DNA of 39,878 nt from an uncultured bacterium (GCA_903937035.1 CAIZXS010000025.1:1-39878); one strand, 5' to 3'. Shown: positions 24,707 to 33,030, numbered from the stretch's first letter. Translations and numbers: made by a program. Notes: a model not told the origin generated them from the sequence alone.

Positions 24707-25702
24707 CTAACGAAATTTGCTCTTTAAATTTTTTGTAAATAAAAACCCTTGCAGAAATCTTGCGCCATAAACAAGGTGGGTCAGAAATACATAGATCAGT
24801 GCGTAGAGTGCTACCGGCAAATTTTTTTGACGGCGCGTGATGTCGAAAAGCACGATCAGCATTGCAAGGCCATAAAATATCCAACCGAGCAGATAGAGAA
24901 TTTTAAAATCAATGGAAAAAAAACTCAAGAATAATCCGCCAACCACATAGCACAAAAAAAAGCTGGGAATGAAATAGCGCAATTTAAATGAAGTCTTGGG
25001 ATATTTTTTAGCAAAAAATCCACGATGAATCCCATAGCTTCCAATCTGTTTCAAATGTCGCAAAAGTCCCTCGCGCCTATGGTGCCAGGCAATCACATTT
25101 GGATCATAAAGAATTTTATTATTTTCTTTCAACTTATCGATTACATCAAGACAGAATTTCGTATCTTCGCCTGGCCAAAAATTACAATCAAATCCCCCGG
25201 CTTTCAAAAACGCGCTTTTTCGCACAGTCAAATTCACTGTTGGCCAATCAAATACCAAATGCTTTTCGCCGATTGGCACATAGCGCTCAGGAAAACCACC
25301 AGAAAGATGACTGAGAAAAACAGCACCGGAAACTTTTTGCAAAAAGCTATCCGATCCGGGTGTAATAGCTGGCCCACCGACAGCAGCGATGCTTTCATCG
25401 GAAAAATCCACATCCAAAATATCCAAAATATCTTTTCGTGGATAGGAATCATCATCAATGAAAACCAAAAAATCACCCAGCGCATCCCTGACCGCTAGAT
25501 TTCTTTTAACTGCCGGACCACGACCACTGGCAATTTGCCTTGTTTTTGGCCAAGTCTCAGCTGTTTCATAGCCATGATCGGGATAGATGATGATTTCGTA
25601 ATCCTCTCTGGCAATTTCCAGAATCTTGGGAACTGATTCGCGGATATAGTCATTCACTTCTTTGACTGGAATTATGAAACTGTACTTTATCGGGTTAGTC
25701 AT
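24707..25702 (-). CDS. Glycosyltransferase family 2 with C-terminal membrane helices
   Basis: A 331-residue GT-A protein. FIIPVKEVNDYIRESV opens the fold; IIIYPDHGYET (37-47) replaces the usual DDGS motif; VFIDDDSYPRKD at 80-91 is the metal site (D83-D85); FWPGEDTKFCLDVI is the catalytic region. Three or four hydrophobic segments occupy about 235-315, so the enzyme is membrane-bound. It starts a promoter-proximal subregion: a promoter lies just upstream at 25735-25764, so this gene, the radical SAM gene and the downstream transferases can be transcribed independently of the epimerase genes. Confidence 0.88.
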   Translation of the reverse strand: MTNPIKYSFIIPVKEVNDYIRESVPKILEIAREDYEIIIYPDHGYETAETWPKTRQIASGRGPAVKRNLAVRDALGDFLVFIDDDSYPRKDILDILDVDFSDESIAAVGGPAITPGSDSFLQKVSGAVFLSHLSGGFPERYVPIGEKHLVFDWPTVNLTVRKSAFLKAGGFDCNFWPGEDTKFCLDVIDKLKENNKILYDPNVIAWHHRREGLLRHLKQIGSYGIHRGFFAKKYPKTSFKLRYFIPSFFLCYVVGGLFLSFFSIDFKILYLLGWIFYGLAMLIVLFDITRRQKNLPVALYALIYVFLTHLVYGARFLQGFLFTKNLKSKFR

Positions 25703-25734
25703 TTTTGTAGATTAGGCTTCTTTTTTGCACTCGT

Positions 25735-25764
25735 ATTATACACCCAATTGGAATAATCATACAA
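25735..25764 (-). promoter_or_regulatory. Probable promoter of the GT2/radical SAM suboperon
   Basis: Minus strand -10 TATAAT (25735-25740), 18-bp spacer, -35 TTGTAT (25759-25764). It sits in the short gap after the epimerase gene, and the predicted start near 25728 gives a 26-nt leader. Confidence 0.5.
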
Positions 25765-26832
25765 TTACTTTTCATATCCATCGGGATGTCCGTCATACCA
25801 TTTCTTCAAACTTTCCACGCTATCTGCAATACTCTTTCGTGGTCGCCATTTGAGTATTCTTTGTGCTTTTTTGGGATTAGCAAAAATCTTAGCATATTCC
25901 CCCTTTCGGGCTGGCGCCTTTACCTTTTTCAACTTTACGCCGAAGTTCTGCTCCACCTCGCTGACAATTTCTTTCACAGAATAACCCTTACCATTCCCCA
26001 GATTAAACACGTCGCTTTTTCCACCAACTCTCAAAAATTCATAGGCGGCAAAATGCGCTTCAACCAAATCTTCCACGTCGATATAGTCACGGATTGGTGT
26101 TTCGTCAGGCGTTTTCACCTTAGCACAAGTAAAAGCGAACGGCTCAATTCCCATCGCCCCACGCACCGCATTTTGCATCAAAAGTTGTGAGGGTTTTTTA
26201 CTATCTCCGATTATGCCCGACGTAGCTGCGCCGCAAATATTAAAATAGCGCAAAATCACATAGCGCAAGCCAAATGTTTCATACCAAGGAAGCATTTTTT
26301 CCACTAAAAGTTTTGATTCTCCATAGGGATTGACTGGGTTTTGCGGATGCGCCTCGTCTACTGGGAGATATTTTGTCTCACCATATGTCGCGCAAGTTGA
26401 AGAAAAAATAATCTTTCCCACCTTAAATTTCTTCATTGCCTCAAAAAGATTGAGACTGCCACAAACATTGTTCTCAAAATATAGCCCAGGATTTTCCATT
26501 GATTCATTTACGAGGCATAGCGCAGCAAAATGCAAGACACAGTCAATTTTGTGCGTACGAAAAACTTTTTCAATATCCACCTTGTTTCGCAAATCACCCT
26601 GAATGAAACTAAGCTTACCGATTTTTTTGAGAATCTGGATCGGTTCTTTGAAGCCGCGAAATAAATTATCAAAAACCACTACTTCGTAACCTTTTTCCAG
26701 AAATAATTTAACCGCATGACTGCCAATATACCCCGCACCACCTGTCACTAGAATTTTTTTATGCGTCCTGGTAAGTTTCTTGGCTTTGCTTTCGGTCAGA
26801 TGGTGAGGGGTGATTAGAATTTTCTTTTTCAT
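25765..26832 (-). CDS. galE: UDP-glucose 4-epimerase (GalE-type)
   Basis: A 355-residue extended SDR. It interconverts UDP-glucose and UDP-galactose, or the N-acetyl forms. The NAD-binding GGAGYIGSH is at 31-39, the active-site SSTCATYG at 144-151 and Y170/K174 in [24 protein letters not shown] and [14 protein letters not shown] are GalE signatures. A basic N-terminal extension of about 25 residues precedes the Rossmann fold; no better start lies within it. Its start overlaps the stop of the decarboxylase gene by four bases (ATGA, 26829-26832), so the two are coupled. It supplies donors for the glycosyltransferases downstream. Confidence 0.92.
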   Translation of the reverse strand: MKKKILITPHHLTESKAKKLTRTHKKILVTGGAGYIGSHAVKLFLEKGYEVVVFDNLFRGFKEPIQILKKIGKLSFIQGDLRNKVDIEKVFRTHKIDCVLHFAALCLVNESMENPGLYFENNVCGSLNLFEAMKKFKVGKIIFSSTCATYGETKYLPVDEAHPQNPVNPYGESKLLVEKMLPWYETFGLRYVILRYFNICGAATSGIIGDSKKPSQLLMQNAVRGAMGIEPFAFTCAKVKTPDETPIRDYIDVEDLVEAHFAAYEFLRVGGKSDVFNLGNGKGYSVKEIVSEVEQNFGVKLKKVKAPARKGEYAKIFANPKKAQRILKWRPRKSIADSVESLKKWYDGHPDGYEK

Positions 26833-27770
26833 AGAGATACAGTCCTAAAATACTCGATTGTTTTTTGAAGGCCCTCTTCCAATTGAATCGTTGGCTCCCA
26901 GTCCAATTCTTTTTTGGCGAGACTGATATCGGGCTTTCTTTGTTTTGGATCATCTTGTGGCAAGTCTTTGAAAATAATCTTACTTTTGCTCTCTGGAATC
27001 ATCGCAATTACTTTTTCGGCCAATTCCTTGATAGTAAACTCAATGGGATTGCCAATATTAACCGGCCCGACAAAACCATTTTCATTTTCCATCATCTTGG
27101 TCATACCAGAAATGAGATCGTCAACATATTGAAAACTGCGAGTTTGCGATCCATTACCATAAATCGTAATGTCTTGATTTTGAAGCGCTTGCACAATGAA
27201 ATTAGAAACTACGCGACCATCATGCGGATGCATATTTGGCCCATAAGTATTAAAGATGCGAATAACACGGATAGGCAGATTGTGCTGTCTATAATAATCA
27301 AAAAACAAAGTTTCAGCGCACCTCTTGCCCTCATCATAACAAGAACGGATCCCGATTGGGTTAACTCGTCCCCAATAACTCTCCACTTGCGGATGAACTT
27401 CCGGATCCCCATAGACTTCCGAAGTGGAAGCCTGCAAGATTCGCGCCTTGGTTCTTTTGGCCAGCCCAAGCATGTTGATCGCACCATGCACAGAAGTTTT
27501 GGTTGTTTGCACCGGGTCAAATTGATAGTGAATTGGAGAGGCAGGGCACGCTAGGTTATAGATCTGATCAACTTCAACATAGAGCGGAAAAGTCACGTCA
27601 TGACGCATGAATTCAAATTTTTTGTTTTCCAAGAGATCAAGAATATTATTCTTATTACCCGTGAAAAAATTATCCACACAAAGAACCTCATTACCCTCTG
27701 CAAGAAGTTTCCGGCAAAGATGCGAACCAATAAAACCTGCTCCACCCGTCACTAAGATTTTTTTTGTCAT
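26829..27770 (-). CDS. uxs: UDP-glucuronate decarboxylase (UDP-xylose synthase)
   Basis: A 313-residue extended SDR from the ATG at 27770. It decarboxylates UDP-glucuronate to UDP-xylose. [10 protein letters not shown] is at 8-17, the active-site STSEVYGDP at 115-123, Y145/K149 in SCYDEGKR, and [19 protein letters not shown] is characteristic of UXS. The open frame continues 21 codons further upstream, but those codons are written by an ACTTACGCATTTACC-type repeat, so the shorter start, where the Rossmann strand begins, is chosen. Together with Ugd it completes a route from UDP-glucose to UDP-xylose, a rare sugar in bacterial glycans. It is translationally coupled to the epimerase. Confidence 0.93.
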   Translation of the reverse strand: MTKKILVTGGAGFIGSHLCRKLLAEGNEVLCVDNFFTGNKNNILDLLENKKFEFMRHDVTFPLYVEVDQIYNLACPASPIHYQFDPVQTTKTSVHGAINMLGLAKRTKARILQASTSEVYGDPEVHPQVESYWGRVNPIGIRSCYDEGKRCAETLFFDYYRQHNLPIRVIRIFNTYGPNMHPHDGRVVSNFIVQALQNQDITIYGNGSQTRSFQYVDDLISGMTKMMENENGFVGPVNIGNPIEFTIKELAEKVIAMIPESKSKIIFKDLPQDDPKQRKPDISLAKKELDWEPTIQLEEGLQKTIEYFRTVSL

Positions 27771-27783
27771 ATTGTTTTTAATT

Positions 27784-27805
27784 ATTTTAGGACTTACGCA
27801 TTTAC
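27784..27805. repeat. ACTTACGCATTTAC-type repeat, copy A
   Basis: The first 18 bases, ATTTTAGGACTTACGCAT, are identical to 28343-28360. The two direct copies bracket the YdjM-type gene. The ends also match those of the element at 5088-5232. Confidence 0.7.
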
Positions 27806-27825
27806 CAAATACGTAGGTCATATAC

Positions 27826-28323
27826 TTATTCAAATTTCACATGCATTCTTCTTTCCACATGTTTTTCATAGTTTTCCGCCTTTACAATTTGAGCAATTCT
27901 GAAATCATGCGCTATTCGATAATTGAGGGAGTAGGATTTAACTGGCATATCATCGACAACAACATCGGTCGCTAGGTGAAAAAAAATGCCTAAAGCCAAG
28001 CTCAGGAGAATTGTCTTTGCGTATCTATTTTTAATAATAAACAAAAGTAATACTAAGATAATAACATATTCCCACCCGTGAAACAAAACATAGATGTTGC
28101 CTGATTTTAGGAATTGATTACCTTTTTCAAAATATTGCCATTTCCAATCGAAACCAAATGCCAAATAATAATCAATAAAGTGATCCAAATCGATAAGAAA
28201 TCCTCCCAGAACGCCAAAAATAGCCGCTAAAAACGGCTTCCTCCAGATCCTCCAGGCAATGAGGCCTGCCAAGAGACTGAACATGAAATGAATCAATAGA
28301 TGCAAAGGCAAAGATAAACTCAT
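27826..28323 (-). CDS. YdjM-type membrane-bound metal-dependent hydrolase
   Basis: A 165-residue protein of the inner-membrane YdjM/PF04307 family. Metal-ligand-like residues are spread as the family expects: H8 and H12 near the N-terminus, GGFLIDLDH at 40-48 (D45, D47, H48), H82 in FHGWE, and FHLATD with H116 and D120. Four hydrophobic segments enclose them. Activity is poorly characterised; the name derives from similarity to zinc-dependent hydrolases. The gene is flanked by two identical 18-bp direct repeats (27784-27801 and 28343-28360), which may mean it arrived as a repeat-bounded cassette. It has no functional link to RNase III upstream. Confidence 0.82.
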   Translation of the reverse strand: MSLSLPLHLLIHFMFSLLAGLIAWRIWRKPFLAAIFGVLGGFLIDLDHFIDYYLAFGFDWKWQYFEKGNQFLKSGNIYVLFHGWEYVIILVLLLFIIKNRYAKTILLSLALGIFFHLATDVVVDDMPVKSYSLNYRIAHDFRIAQIVKAENYEKHVERRMHVKFE

Positions 28324-28342
28324 AAGACTAAAAGTATCAAAT

Positions 28343-28360
28343 ATTTTAGGACTTACGCAT
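28343..28360. repeat. ACTTACGCATTTAC-type repeat, copy B
   Basis: ATTTTAGGACTTACGCAT, identical to 27784-27801 in the same orientation, between the YdjM-type gene and the RNase III stop. Confidence 0.7.
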
Positions 28361-28365
28361 ATTTA

Positions 28366-29058
28366 CTACCACCCTTTTTCCTCCAAAGCTTTTTCAGCTG
28401 CGCTCCTTTGCGCTTCTTGCTTGGAAAGTCCCTCGCCACTCGCAATCATCTCTTCGCCGACATAGGCACCGACGACAAATTTTTTGTCATGGTCAGGACC
28501 AGTCTCTTCCAAAACACGATAAGATGGCGTAAGGCCGGCCCGATCCTGCGCTTCTTCTTGGAAACGGCTCTTGGCATCGAGATAGAGTTTTTTTTCAATG
28601 ATATTGGGCAGCTTCGTCACAACATGTTTCAAAATGAAATCACGACAAGCGTTATAGCCTTTGGTTTTTTGGTCAAGATAAATTGCTCCAGTAATCGCTT
28701 CAAAAGCATTGGCTAAGAGATATTGCCTCGCCCGTCCGGTGTCTTTGGCTTCACCCCTGCTCATCATCAAATATTCTTCCACTCCAATTTCTTTGGAAAT
28801 CACCGCCAGCATCTCGCCGTTCACCAAAGCCGCTCTCCAGTTAGTCATCTCGCCTTCCGGATTATTGGGATAGTTGTTATAGAGATATTCCGTCACAACC
28901 AACTCCAAAACTGCATCGCCTAAAAACTCCAAACGTTCATTATGATCCAACTTATAGTCCCGATGTTCGTTCAAATAGGACCGATGAGTAACGGCTTGTT
29001 GCAACAGATCCAGGTCATTAAATTTTACCCCAACTTTTTTTGCTAGTTCTTCAATCAC
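28366..29058 (-). CDS. rnc: Ribonuclease III
   Basis: A 230-residue RNase III, a dsRNA-specific endonuclease for rRNA and mRNA processing. The catalytic signature ERLEFLGDAVLEL is at 41-53, a second acidic cluster lies around EAITGAIYLD at about 118-127, and a C-terminal double-stranded RNA-binding domain (about 155-228) ends with GEGLSKQEAQRSAAEKALEE. The start is GTG at 29056-29058, immediately before IEELAKKVG. It follows nusB and rpmF in the same direction, and all three concern rRNA or ribosome maturation, so one transcript from the rpmF promoter is likely. Confidence 0.97.
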   Translation of the reverse strand: MIEELAKKVGVKFNDLDLLQQAVTHRSYLNEHRDYKLDHNERLEFLGDAVLELVVTEYLYNNYPNNPEGEMTNWRAALVNGEMLAVISKEIGVEEYLMMSRGEAKDTGRARQYLLANAFEAITGAIYLDQKTKGYNACRDFILKHVVTKLPNIIEKKLYLDAKSRFQEEAQDRAGLTPSYRVLEETGPDHDKKFVVGAYVGEEMIASGEGLSKQEAQRSAAEKALEEKGW

Positions 29059-29138
29059 GAAAGTAAAATTTCCAATCCACAGTTTTCAATTTCAGGTTAT
29101 TAGAAATTAAATATTGTGAGTTGAAAATTAAAAAATAA

Positions 29139-29657
29139 TTAATCAATTTTCTCTTTTTCCGCTTTTTCCACATCTCCCTCGTCTTTATTTTTGCTCACTT
29201 TCTTGCTTTTCTTTTTAGTCGTATCATCTTTCATCGGCTCGCCCAATTCGCGGTAGATTGTTCCCAAAACACCATTAACAAACCGTCCAGACGATTCTCC
29301 ACCAAAAGATTTAGCAAGCTCAATTGCTTCATTGATGGCCACTTTTGGAGGCACTTCTTCGTAGTTACCAAAAAGCAGTTCGCAAATTCCTAGACGTAAA
29401 ATATTACGGTCAACCAGGGTCACTTGATCAAGCGGCCATTCCGGAGCACATTTTTCAATTAATGGATCAATCTTGTCTTGATTATCCAAAGTAGCCTTCA
29501 CTAATAGCTCCACAAAAGAGCTGTCATCCATCCCAGGAGCAAATTCCTTGATGTTTTTTTTCATGATCTCAGCCATCATTTCCGCTTTTCCACCCTTAAA
29601 ATCCCACTCATAGAGAGATTGCATTGCTATTGACCTTGATAAATGCCGATTTGCCAT
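29139..29657 (-). CDS. nusB: Transcription antitermination factor NusB
   Basis: A 172-residue NusB. With NusE it binds boxA RNA and supports rRNA antitermination. [18 protein letters not shown] at 2-19 is the typical first helix; [13 protein letters not shown] and [30 protein letters not shown] are strong family signatures. About 30 C-terminal residues are Lys-rich ([11 protein letters not shown]) and extend beyond the usual domain; they may add RNA affinity. The gene lies between rpmF (33 bp upstream) and rnc. Confidence 0.95.
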   Translation of the reverse strand: MANRHLSRSIAMQSLYEWDFKGGKAEMMAEIMKKNIKEFAPGMDDSSFVELLVKATLDNQDKIDPLIEKCAPEWPLDQVTLVDRNILRLGICELLFGNYEEVPPKVAINEAIELAKSFGGESSGRFVNGVLGTIYRELGEPMKDDTTKKKSKKVSKNKDEGDVEKAEKEKID

Positions 29658-29690
29658 TTTTTATTTTTTATGAAAAAGACTAAAAAGTGC

Positions 29691-29897
29691 TTATTTCTTC
29701 TTCGCTTTTCGGGCAAGTTTCTTGGTGGTATCAATCACTTCTTTTCCCTTATATTGGCCACAATTGCTACAAACAATGTGGGCCTCAATTTGCGTTTTGC
29801 AATTAGTGCATTCTACCAAATTTTTCGGTTTTAACTTATAGAACACTCGGGCTCTGTCTCTTCGGGCCTTAGTATGGCGTTTTCTTGCTACTGGCAT
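29691..29897 (-). CDS. rpmF: 50S ribosomal protein L32
   Basis: A 68-residue basic protein with the L32 opening PVARKRHTKARRDRAR and a zinc ribbon of C30, C33, C43 and C46. Length is typical of the family. It is preceded by a good promoter (29929-29957) with a leader of about 25 nt lacking a Shine-Dalgarno sequence, and followed by nusB and rnc. As a zinc-ribbon paralogue it could in principle respond to zinc supply, but no Zur site is evident. Confidence 0.96.
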   Translation of the reverse strand: MPVARKRHTKARRDRARVFYKLKPKNLVECTNCKTQIEAHIVCSNCGQYKGKEVIDTTKKLARKAKKK

Positions 29898-29928
29898 AGT
29901 TTAAAATAAAATAGTTAATCTGTTATGT

Positions 29929-29957
29929 AATATATCACTAAGTTCGGTTTTTGGCAA
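29929..29957 (-). promoter_or_regulatory. Promoter of the rpmF-nusB-rnc operon
   Basis: Minus strand -35 TTGCCA (29952-29957), 17-bp spacer, -10 TATATT (29929-29934). The predicted start is near 29922. Confidence 0.6.
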
Positions 29958-29994
29958 ACTTACTCACTTACCCCGATTAAATATGGGACTTCTA

Positions 29995-30345
29995 TCATTT
30001 TTCCTCCACAATAAACCAGTCAAAATCGACATCTTCCAGTATGACATCCTTGACTTCAACATTGAAACTAACACCGGGAATAATATTTGTCACAGCGAGC
30101 GGTTGAGTAATCGCCAATTTTGGTGTAACAAATATCTTGGAATCAGCTGTGACTGATGTAGTTTTAATGGTCACACTCCTTCCATTAGCTGGTATCATTT
30201 GCGCATTAGCACCATAATAGATCACGCAAGCCCCATCCTGAAGTGCTTTGGCCGACTGACAAATAGCAGATTTTCCAATCGTCGCCGCACTCTCATCTAC
30301 CACCTTCACACTAAACGCCCCAGCCACCATCCCCCCTGCTTCCAA
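29995..30345 (-). CDS. Probable C-terminal domain remnant of a surface protein
   Basis: A 116-residue protein if it starts at the TTG at 30345, or 111 residues from the ATG at 30330. Its second half (SVTIKTTSVTADSKIFVTPK, then a short beta-rich tail ending FDWFIVEEK) resembles the terminal beta domain I recall at the ends of large repetitive or fibre-like surface proteins in these lineages. The same frame stays open for about 30 codons upstream (through ALFQKNKAKKNAPLNTFTGQLE) without an ATG, and there is no signal peptide. I therefore infer a truncated gene that has lost its exported N-terminal part; a small functional protein cannot be excluded. Confidence 0.5.
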   Translation of the reverse strand: MEAGGMVAGAFSVKVVDESAATIGKSAICQSAKALQDGACVIYYGANAQMIPANGRSVTIKTTSVTADSKIFVTPKLAITQPLAVTNIIPGVSFNVEVKDVILEDVDFDWFIVEEK

Positions 30346-30382
30346 TTGTCCAGTAAAGGTGTTAAGTGGAGCATTCTTTTTG

Positions 30383-30405
30383 GCTTTATTTTTTTGAAAT
30401 AAAGC
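30383..30405. repeat. Inverted repeat GCTTTATTT/AAATAAAGC
   Basis: A perfect 9-bp stem with a 5-nt loop upstream of the truncated surface-protein gene. No clear T tract follows on either strand, so terminator function is doubtful. Confidence 0.4.
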
Positions 30406-30504
30406 GCTACCCCTTATGGATTAATTGTAGCATGAAAAAGAAAGATTACACAGGAAATGCAACTGTGGATAACTCTATGCAAATATCAGCTCCAAGGCAC
30501 AAAA

Positions 30505-30532
30505 AAATACCCCGACAATTGTCGGGGTATTT
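30505..30532 (-). terminator. Terminator of the cyclophilin gene
   Basis: A perfect 28-bp palindrome centred on GACAATTGTC with ACCCC/GGGGT arms, 4 bp downstream of the cyclophilin stop, followed on the minus strand by a run of T. T residues on the plus side are interrupted, so it acts mainly on the minus strand. Confidence 0.85.
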
Positions 30533-30535
30533 CTG

Positions 30536-31285
30536 TTATTTTTCTAATAATTCCACACTCTTTATTATCACATTTTCCACTGGTCGATCGGGAGTGGTTG
30601 TCTTGACATTTTCAATCTTAAGCGCTGTGTCCATTCCACTCACAACCTCACCAAAAACTGTGTAACTTGGAGGAAGTGGAGCCTCAGGACTAGCCGTCAC
30701 GATGAAAAATTGACTACCATTGGTGTTCGGACCGGAATTGGCCATGGCAAGCGTCCCTTGTGGATATTTCTCTTTCCCTGACAATTCATCCTTGAATTTA
30801 TAACCTGGGTCTCCGGTTCCCCATCTACCTTGCATTGCATCATTTTTGGAAAGCGGATCACCAGTTTGGATCATAAATCCCTTGATCACACGATGAAATT
30901 TCACATTATCATAGAATTTACTTTCCGCTAATTGCAAAAAATTTGTCACCGTTAGTGGCGTGGCGGTTCCATTAAATTTAACTTTAATATCTCCCAAACT
31001 AGTTTTAATCGTAGCAAAAGGATATTTTTTGATTATCTCCTGATTCACTGTTGGGGCTTTTGGCGTTGATATGCTCATATTATTTTCTTCGTTTAATGTA
31101 TTATTTAGTCTCGCATTCTCACTTTCCGTGGACCTAGCAATATCCTCGTGAGCTTTTTTATTCACATCAAGGAGCCCACCAGACAAGCCTGATTTATCTG
31201 TTCCGCCATCATTTCCAGCACAACCGGAAAATATGACAAGAAACAAACACAACCCAAATACGCTGATAATTTTTTTTGTTTGCAT
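30536..31285 (-). CDS. Lipoprotein peptidyl-prolyl cis-trans isomerase (cyclophilin)
   Basis: A 249-residue cyclophilin that speeds proline isomerisation in exported proteins. The N-terminal signal ends in a lipobox, FSGC, with C22 as the lipidated residue, so the enzyme sits on the outer face of the membrane. A polar linker (about 25-85) precedes the domain. Catalytic signatures are FHRVIKGFMIQTGDP at 130-144 and MANSGPNTNGSQFFIVT at 181-197, with the active Arg in FHRV. The conserved Trp of some cyclosporin-binding forms is not obvious. The palindromic terminator follows directly. It is 31 bp downstream of the coiled-coil gene and may share its transcript. Confidence 0.93.
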   Translation of the reverse strand: MQTKKIISVFGLCLFLVIFSGCAGNDGGTDKSGLSGGLLDVNKKAHEDIARSTESENARLNNTLNEENNMSISTPKAPTVNQEIIKKYPFATIKTSLGDIKVKFNGTATPLTVTNFLQLAESKFYDNVKFHRVIKGFMIQTGDPLSKNDAMQGRWGTGDPGYKFKDELSGKEKYPQGTLAMANSGPNTNGSQFFIVTASPEAPLPPSYTVFGEVVSGMDTALKIENVKTTTPDRPVENVIIKSVELLEK

Positions 31286-31316
31286 AATAATTACTTTTAA
31301 ATTTATTTTTTAAGTA

Positions 31317-31874
31317 TTAGGCTACCTTTAGTTTTGACCTAGAATGCACAAAAATTCGCAATTTTTCCATATCTTTTTCTATAACAGCTATTCTTTTGGA
31401 AAATGACTTAGTTTCTTTGGAGGAAAGTATTTTTTCACTGAGTCGAGCTAGCTCAAATTTAATTTCTTTTAATTCTTTTTCCATTACCTCAAATCTTTCA
31501 TCAGTACAAAAAAGATGATCCAGCGTTATTTTCTGATTAGCTTCAACTTTTTCAAATCTAGCATTAATTTGTTTAAATCTAGCATCAACTTGTTCAAATC
31601 TAGCATCAACCTGTTCGAATCTAGTATCAATTTGTTCAAATCTGGCATCAACTTGTTCGAATCTGGCATCAACTTGTTCGAATCTAGCATTAGTTTCTGC
31701 GCGAAAAGAATACACTTCATCAGTCAAACCATCAAGTTGTCTTTGGACTCCCATCACGCCTTCGGCCACTACCCTGATTCCGTCTTCCATTCTTTCCAAA
31801 ATTGCCATGACTTCACTCTCAGCAAAAACTTTTTTCACCTCTTTATCTTTTGAAATTATTTTTAATTTTTTCAT
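31317..31874 (-). CDS. Heptad-repeat coiled-coil protein
   Basis: A 185-residue cytoplasmic protein with no signal peptide. Its centre (about residues 61-109) is seven copies of a seven-residue unit close to ARFEQVD, with Phe and Val three apart, an ideal a/d coiled-coil heptad. The flanking regions (DGIRVVAEGVMGVQRQLDGL and ELKEIKFELARLSEKI) are also heptad-like. The architecture recalls Bdr-like or small hypothetical coiled-coil proteins whose repeat number varies; function is unknown. A strong promoter with a palindrome over its -35 box lies upstream, suggesting regulation. The unit number may change by slippage of the underlying 21-bp repeats. Confidence 0.85.
   Translation of the reverse strand: MKKLKIISKDKEVKKVFAESEVMAILERMEDGIRVVAEGVMGVQRQLDGLTDEVYSFRAETNARFEQVDARFEQVDARFEQIDTRFEQVDARFEQVDARFKQINARFEKVEANQKITLDHLFCTDERFEVMEKELKEIKFELARLSEKILSSKETKSFSKRIAVIEKDMEKLRIFVHSRSKLKVA
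31548..31694. repeat. Seven tandem 21-bp units
   Basis: Seven units of consensus TTGTTCAAATCTAGCATCAAC with a few substitutions each, in frame with the coiled-coil gene. There is no spacer, so it is not a CRISPR array. Confidence 0.92.
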
Positions 31875-31901
31875 AAATTTAATCTATACTACCACTCTCT
31901 T

Positions 31902-31930
31902 ATTATAGTTAAATATTGACTCTCAGTCAA
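31902..31930 (-). promoter_or_regulatory. Strong promoter with overlapping palindrome
   Basis: Minus strand -35 TTGACT (31925-31930), 17-bp spacer, -10 TATAAT (31902-31907). The palindrome TTGACTCTCAGTCAA (31916-31930, 6-3-6) covers the -35 box, the place for a repressor. The leader is about 21 nt with no Shine-Dalgarno. Confidence 0.75.
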
Positions 31931-31967
31931 CCACGTAAAATTACTTCTGAACAGCCCAATAAGTCCT

Positions 31968-32837
31968 TTAAAAACTCGCTGTTAGCACACATTCACTCTT
32001 GACACTGGCACAATCATAAACCACATCACCAGAAACGTCCGTACGCAAAACTTTGACCTTATCGTCCTGCAAGCGATTCAAAATTTCCGCCGTCGGATGC
32101 CCATAGCGATTGCCCTTTCCAACTGAGATAATTGCGTCCTTAGGATGAACAAAAGTCAAAAATTGCTCACTTGTGGCTGATTTTGAACCATGATGGGAAA
32201 CCTTGAGCACGTCAGCAGAAATAGGCAAATCAACGCTGATAAGTTGTTTTTCCATTTCCAGCGGAAAATCCCCCGTAAAAAGGAAGCTATTTTCGCCATA
32301 AGTTAGTCTCGCCACAATGCTCGCTGAATTAGTATCATCCTTTGGACTATCAACCGCTGCATCGGTCGGACTAAATACTTCCAGCTCCGCCTCATCAGAA
32401 AGCTTTATCTTCATACCCCGCCGGGCAAGTTGTTTTTCCACCTTCTTTTCTTCAATACTTTTTTCTAGTGCCCCAAAAACTTGCGATTCGCTTTTTGCAC
32501 CGCTTTCAATCACCTCATCCACTGAATAGTTTTTCAAAACATCAACAAGACCCGAAATGTGATCCGCATCGGGATGCGTCGCAATCACCACATCAATTTT
32601 ACGATCCCAAAAAGGCACATATGCACCCAGCTTCTCCATCAGCTTTTGCCCACTTGGCCCGCCATCAATCAGAATTTGCTTCTCACCCTGGGAAATCAAA
32701 ATAGCATCCCCCTGACCCACATCCAAAAATGCCACTTGCAATTTCTGGTTTTGAGCATTGGAAGAAACACCAAAAAAAATCAGACAAAAAATCAGAAGTA
32801 TTCCCAAGCTAGAATAGATTAGTTTTCTATGAATCAT
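31968..32837 (-). CDS. ComEC-type metallo-beta-lactamase domain protein
   Basis: A protein of 290 residues from the ATG at 32837. It has an N-terminal membrane helix (about 6-24) and an extracytoplasmic metallo-beta-lactamase domain like the C-terminus of ComEC/Rec2: FLDVGQGDA at 37-45, ILIDGGPSG at 56-64, the metal motif THPDADH at 87-93, and SHHGSKSAT later. In ComEC this domain is thought to degrade the non-transported DNA strand or otherwise assist uptake. The frame stays open for 28 more codons upstream, but those come from a REP element, so the shorter start is chosen. The channel half is the next gene upstream, making this a split ComEC. Confidence 0.9.
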   Translation of the reverse strand: MIHRKLIYSSLGILLIFCLIFFGVSSNAQNQKLQVAFLDVGQGDAILISQGEKQILIDGGPSGQKLMEKLGAYVPFWDRKIDVVIATHPDADHISGLVDVLKNYSVDEVIESGAKSESQVFGALEKSIEEKKVEKQLARRGMKIKLSDEAELEVFSPTDAAVDSPKDDTNSASIVARLTYGENSFLFTGDFPLEMEKQLISVDLPISADVLKVSHHGSKSATSEQFLTFVHPKDAIISVGKGNRYGHPTAEILNRLQDDKVKVLRTDVSGDVVYDCASVKSECVLTASF

Positions 32838-32873
32838 AAAATATAACCGTGAATTGCTAAAATTATGTTCATG

Positions 32874-33030
32874 TCCCCTTCGCCCCTCGGGAGAAGGTGG
32901 CTGAAAGCCGGATGAGGGCAAGGGCGTTTGATTAAAATATTATTATCCTATCATATAACACCTCTCGATTTTAGTAATACCCTTGCCCTCACCTGTCCTC
33001 CGGACATCCTCTCCCGAAGGGAGAGGAGGA
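32874..33030. repeat. REP-like inverted pair between the two comEC halves
   Basis: Outer stems CTCGGGAGAAGG and CTCTCCCGAAGGGAG with different inner hairpins, joined by a perfect 12-bp inverted repeat TGAGGGCAAGGG/CCCTTGCCCTCA (32913-32924 and 32980-32991). It overlaps the 3' end of the channel gene, supplying its last residues (SSSPFGRGCPEDR). Confidence 0.8.

Noticed and set aside
26865-27554. Plus-strand open frame opposite the UDP-glucuronate decarboxylase
   Set aside because: Antisense to a strongly conserved enzyme, with no family features.
27771-27833. N-terminal extension of the UDP-glucuronate decarboxylase
   Set aside because: Written by an ACTTACGCATTTACC-type repeat; the Rossmann fold begins right after the ATG at 27770.
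30464-30472. Perfect DnaA box (TTATCCACA on the minus strand)
   Set aside because: A single box with no clustered boxes, AT-rich unwinding region or dnaA/dnaN neighbours; roughly one such 9-mer is expected by chance in a window this size.
31548-31694. Possible CRISPR array
   Set aside because: The 21-bp units are contiguous with no spacers and encode heptads in frame with a protein; no cas genes are present.
32838-32921. N-terminal extension of the metallo-beta-lactamase protein
   Set aside because: The codons come from a REP element and precede a clear start with a membrane anchor at 32837.
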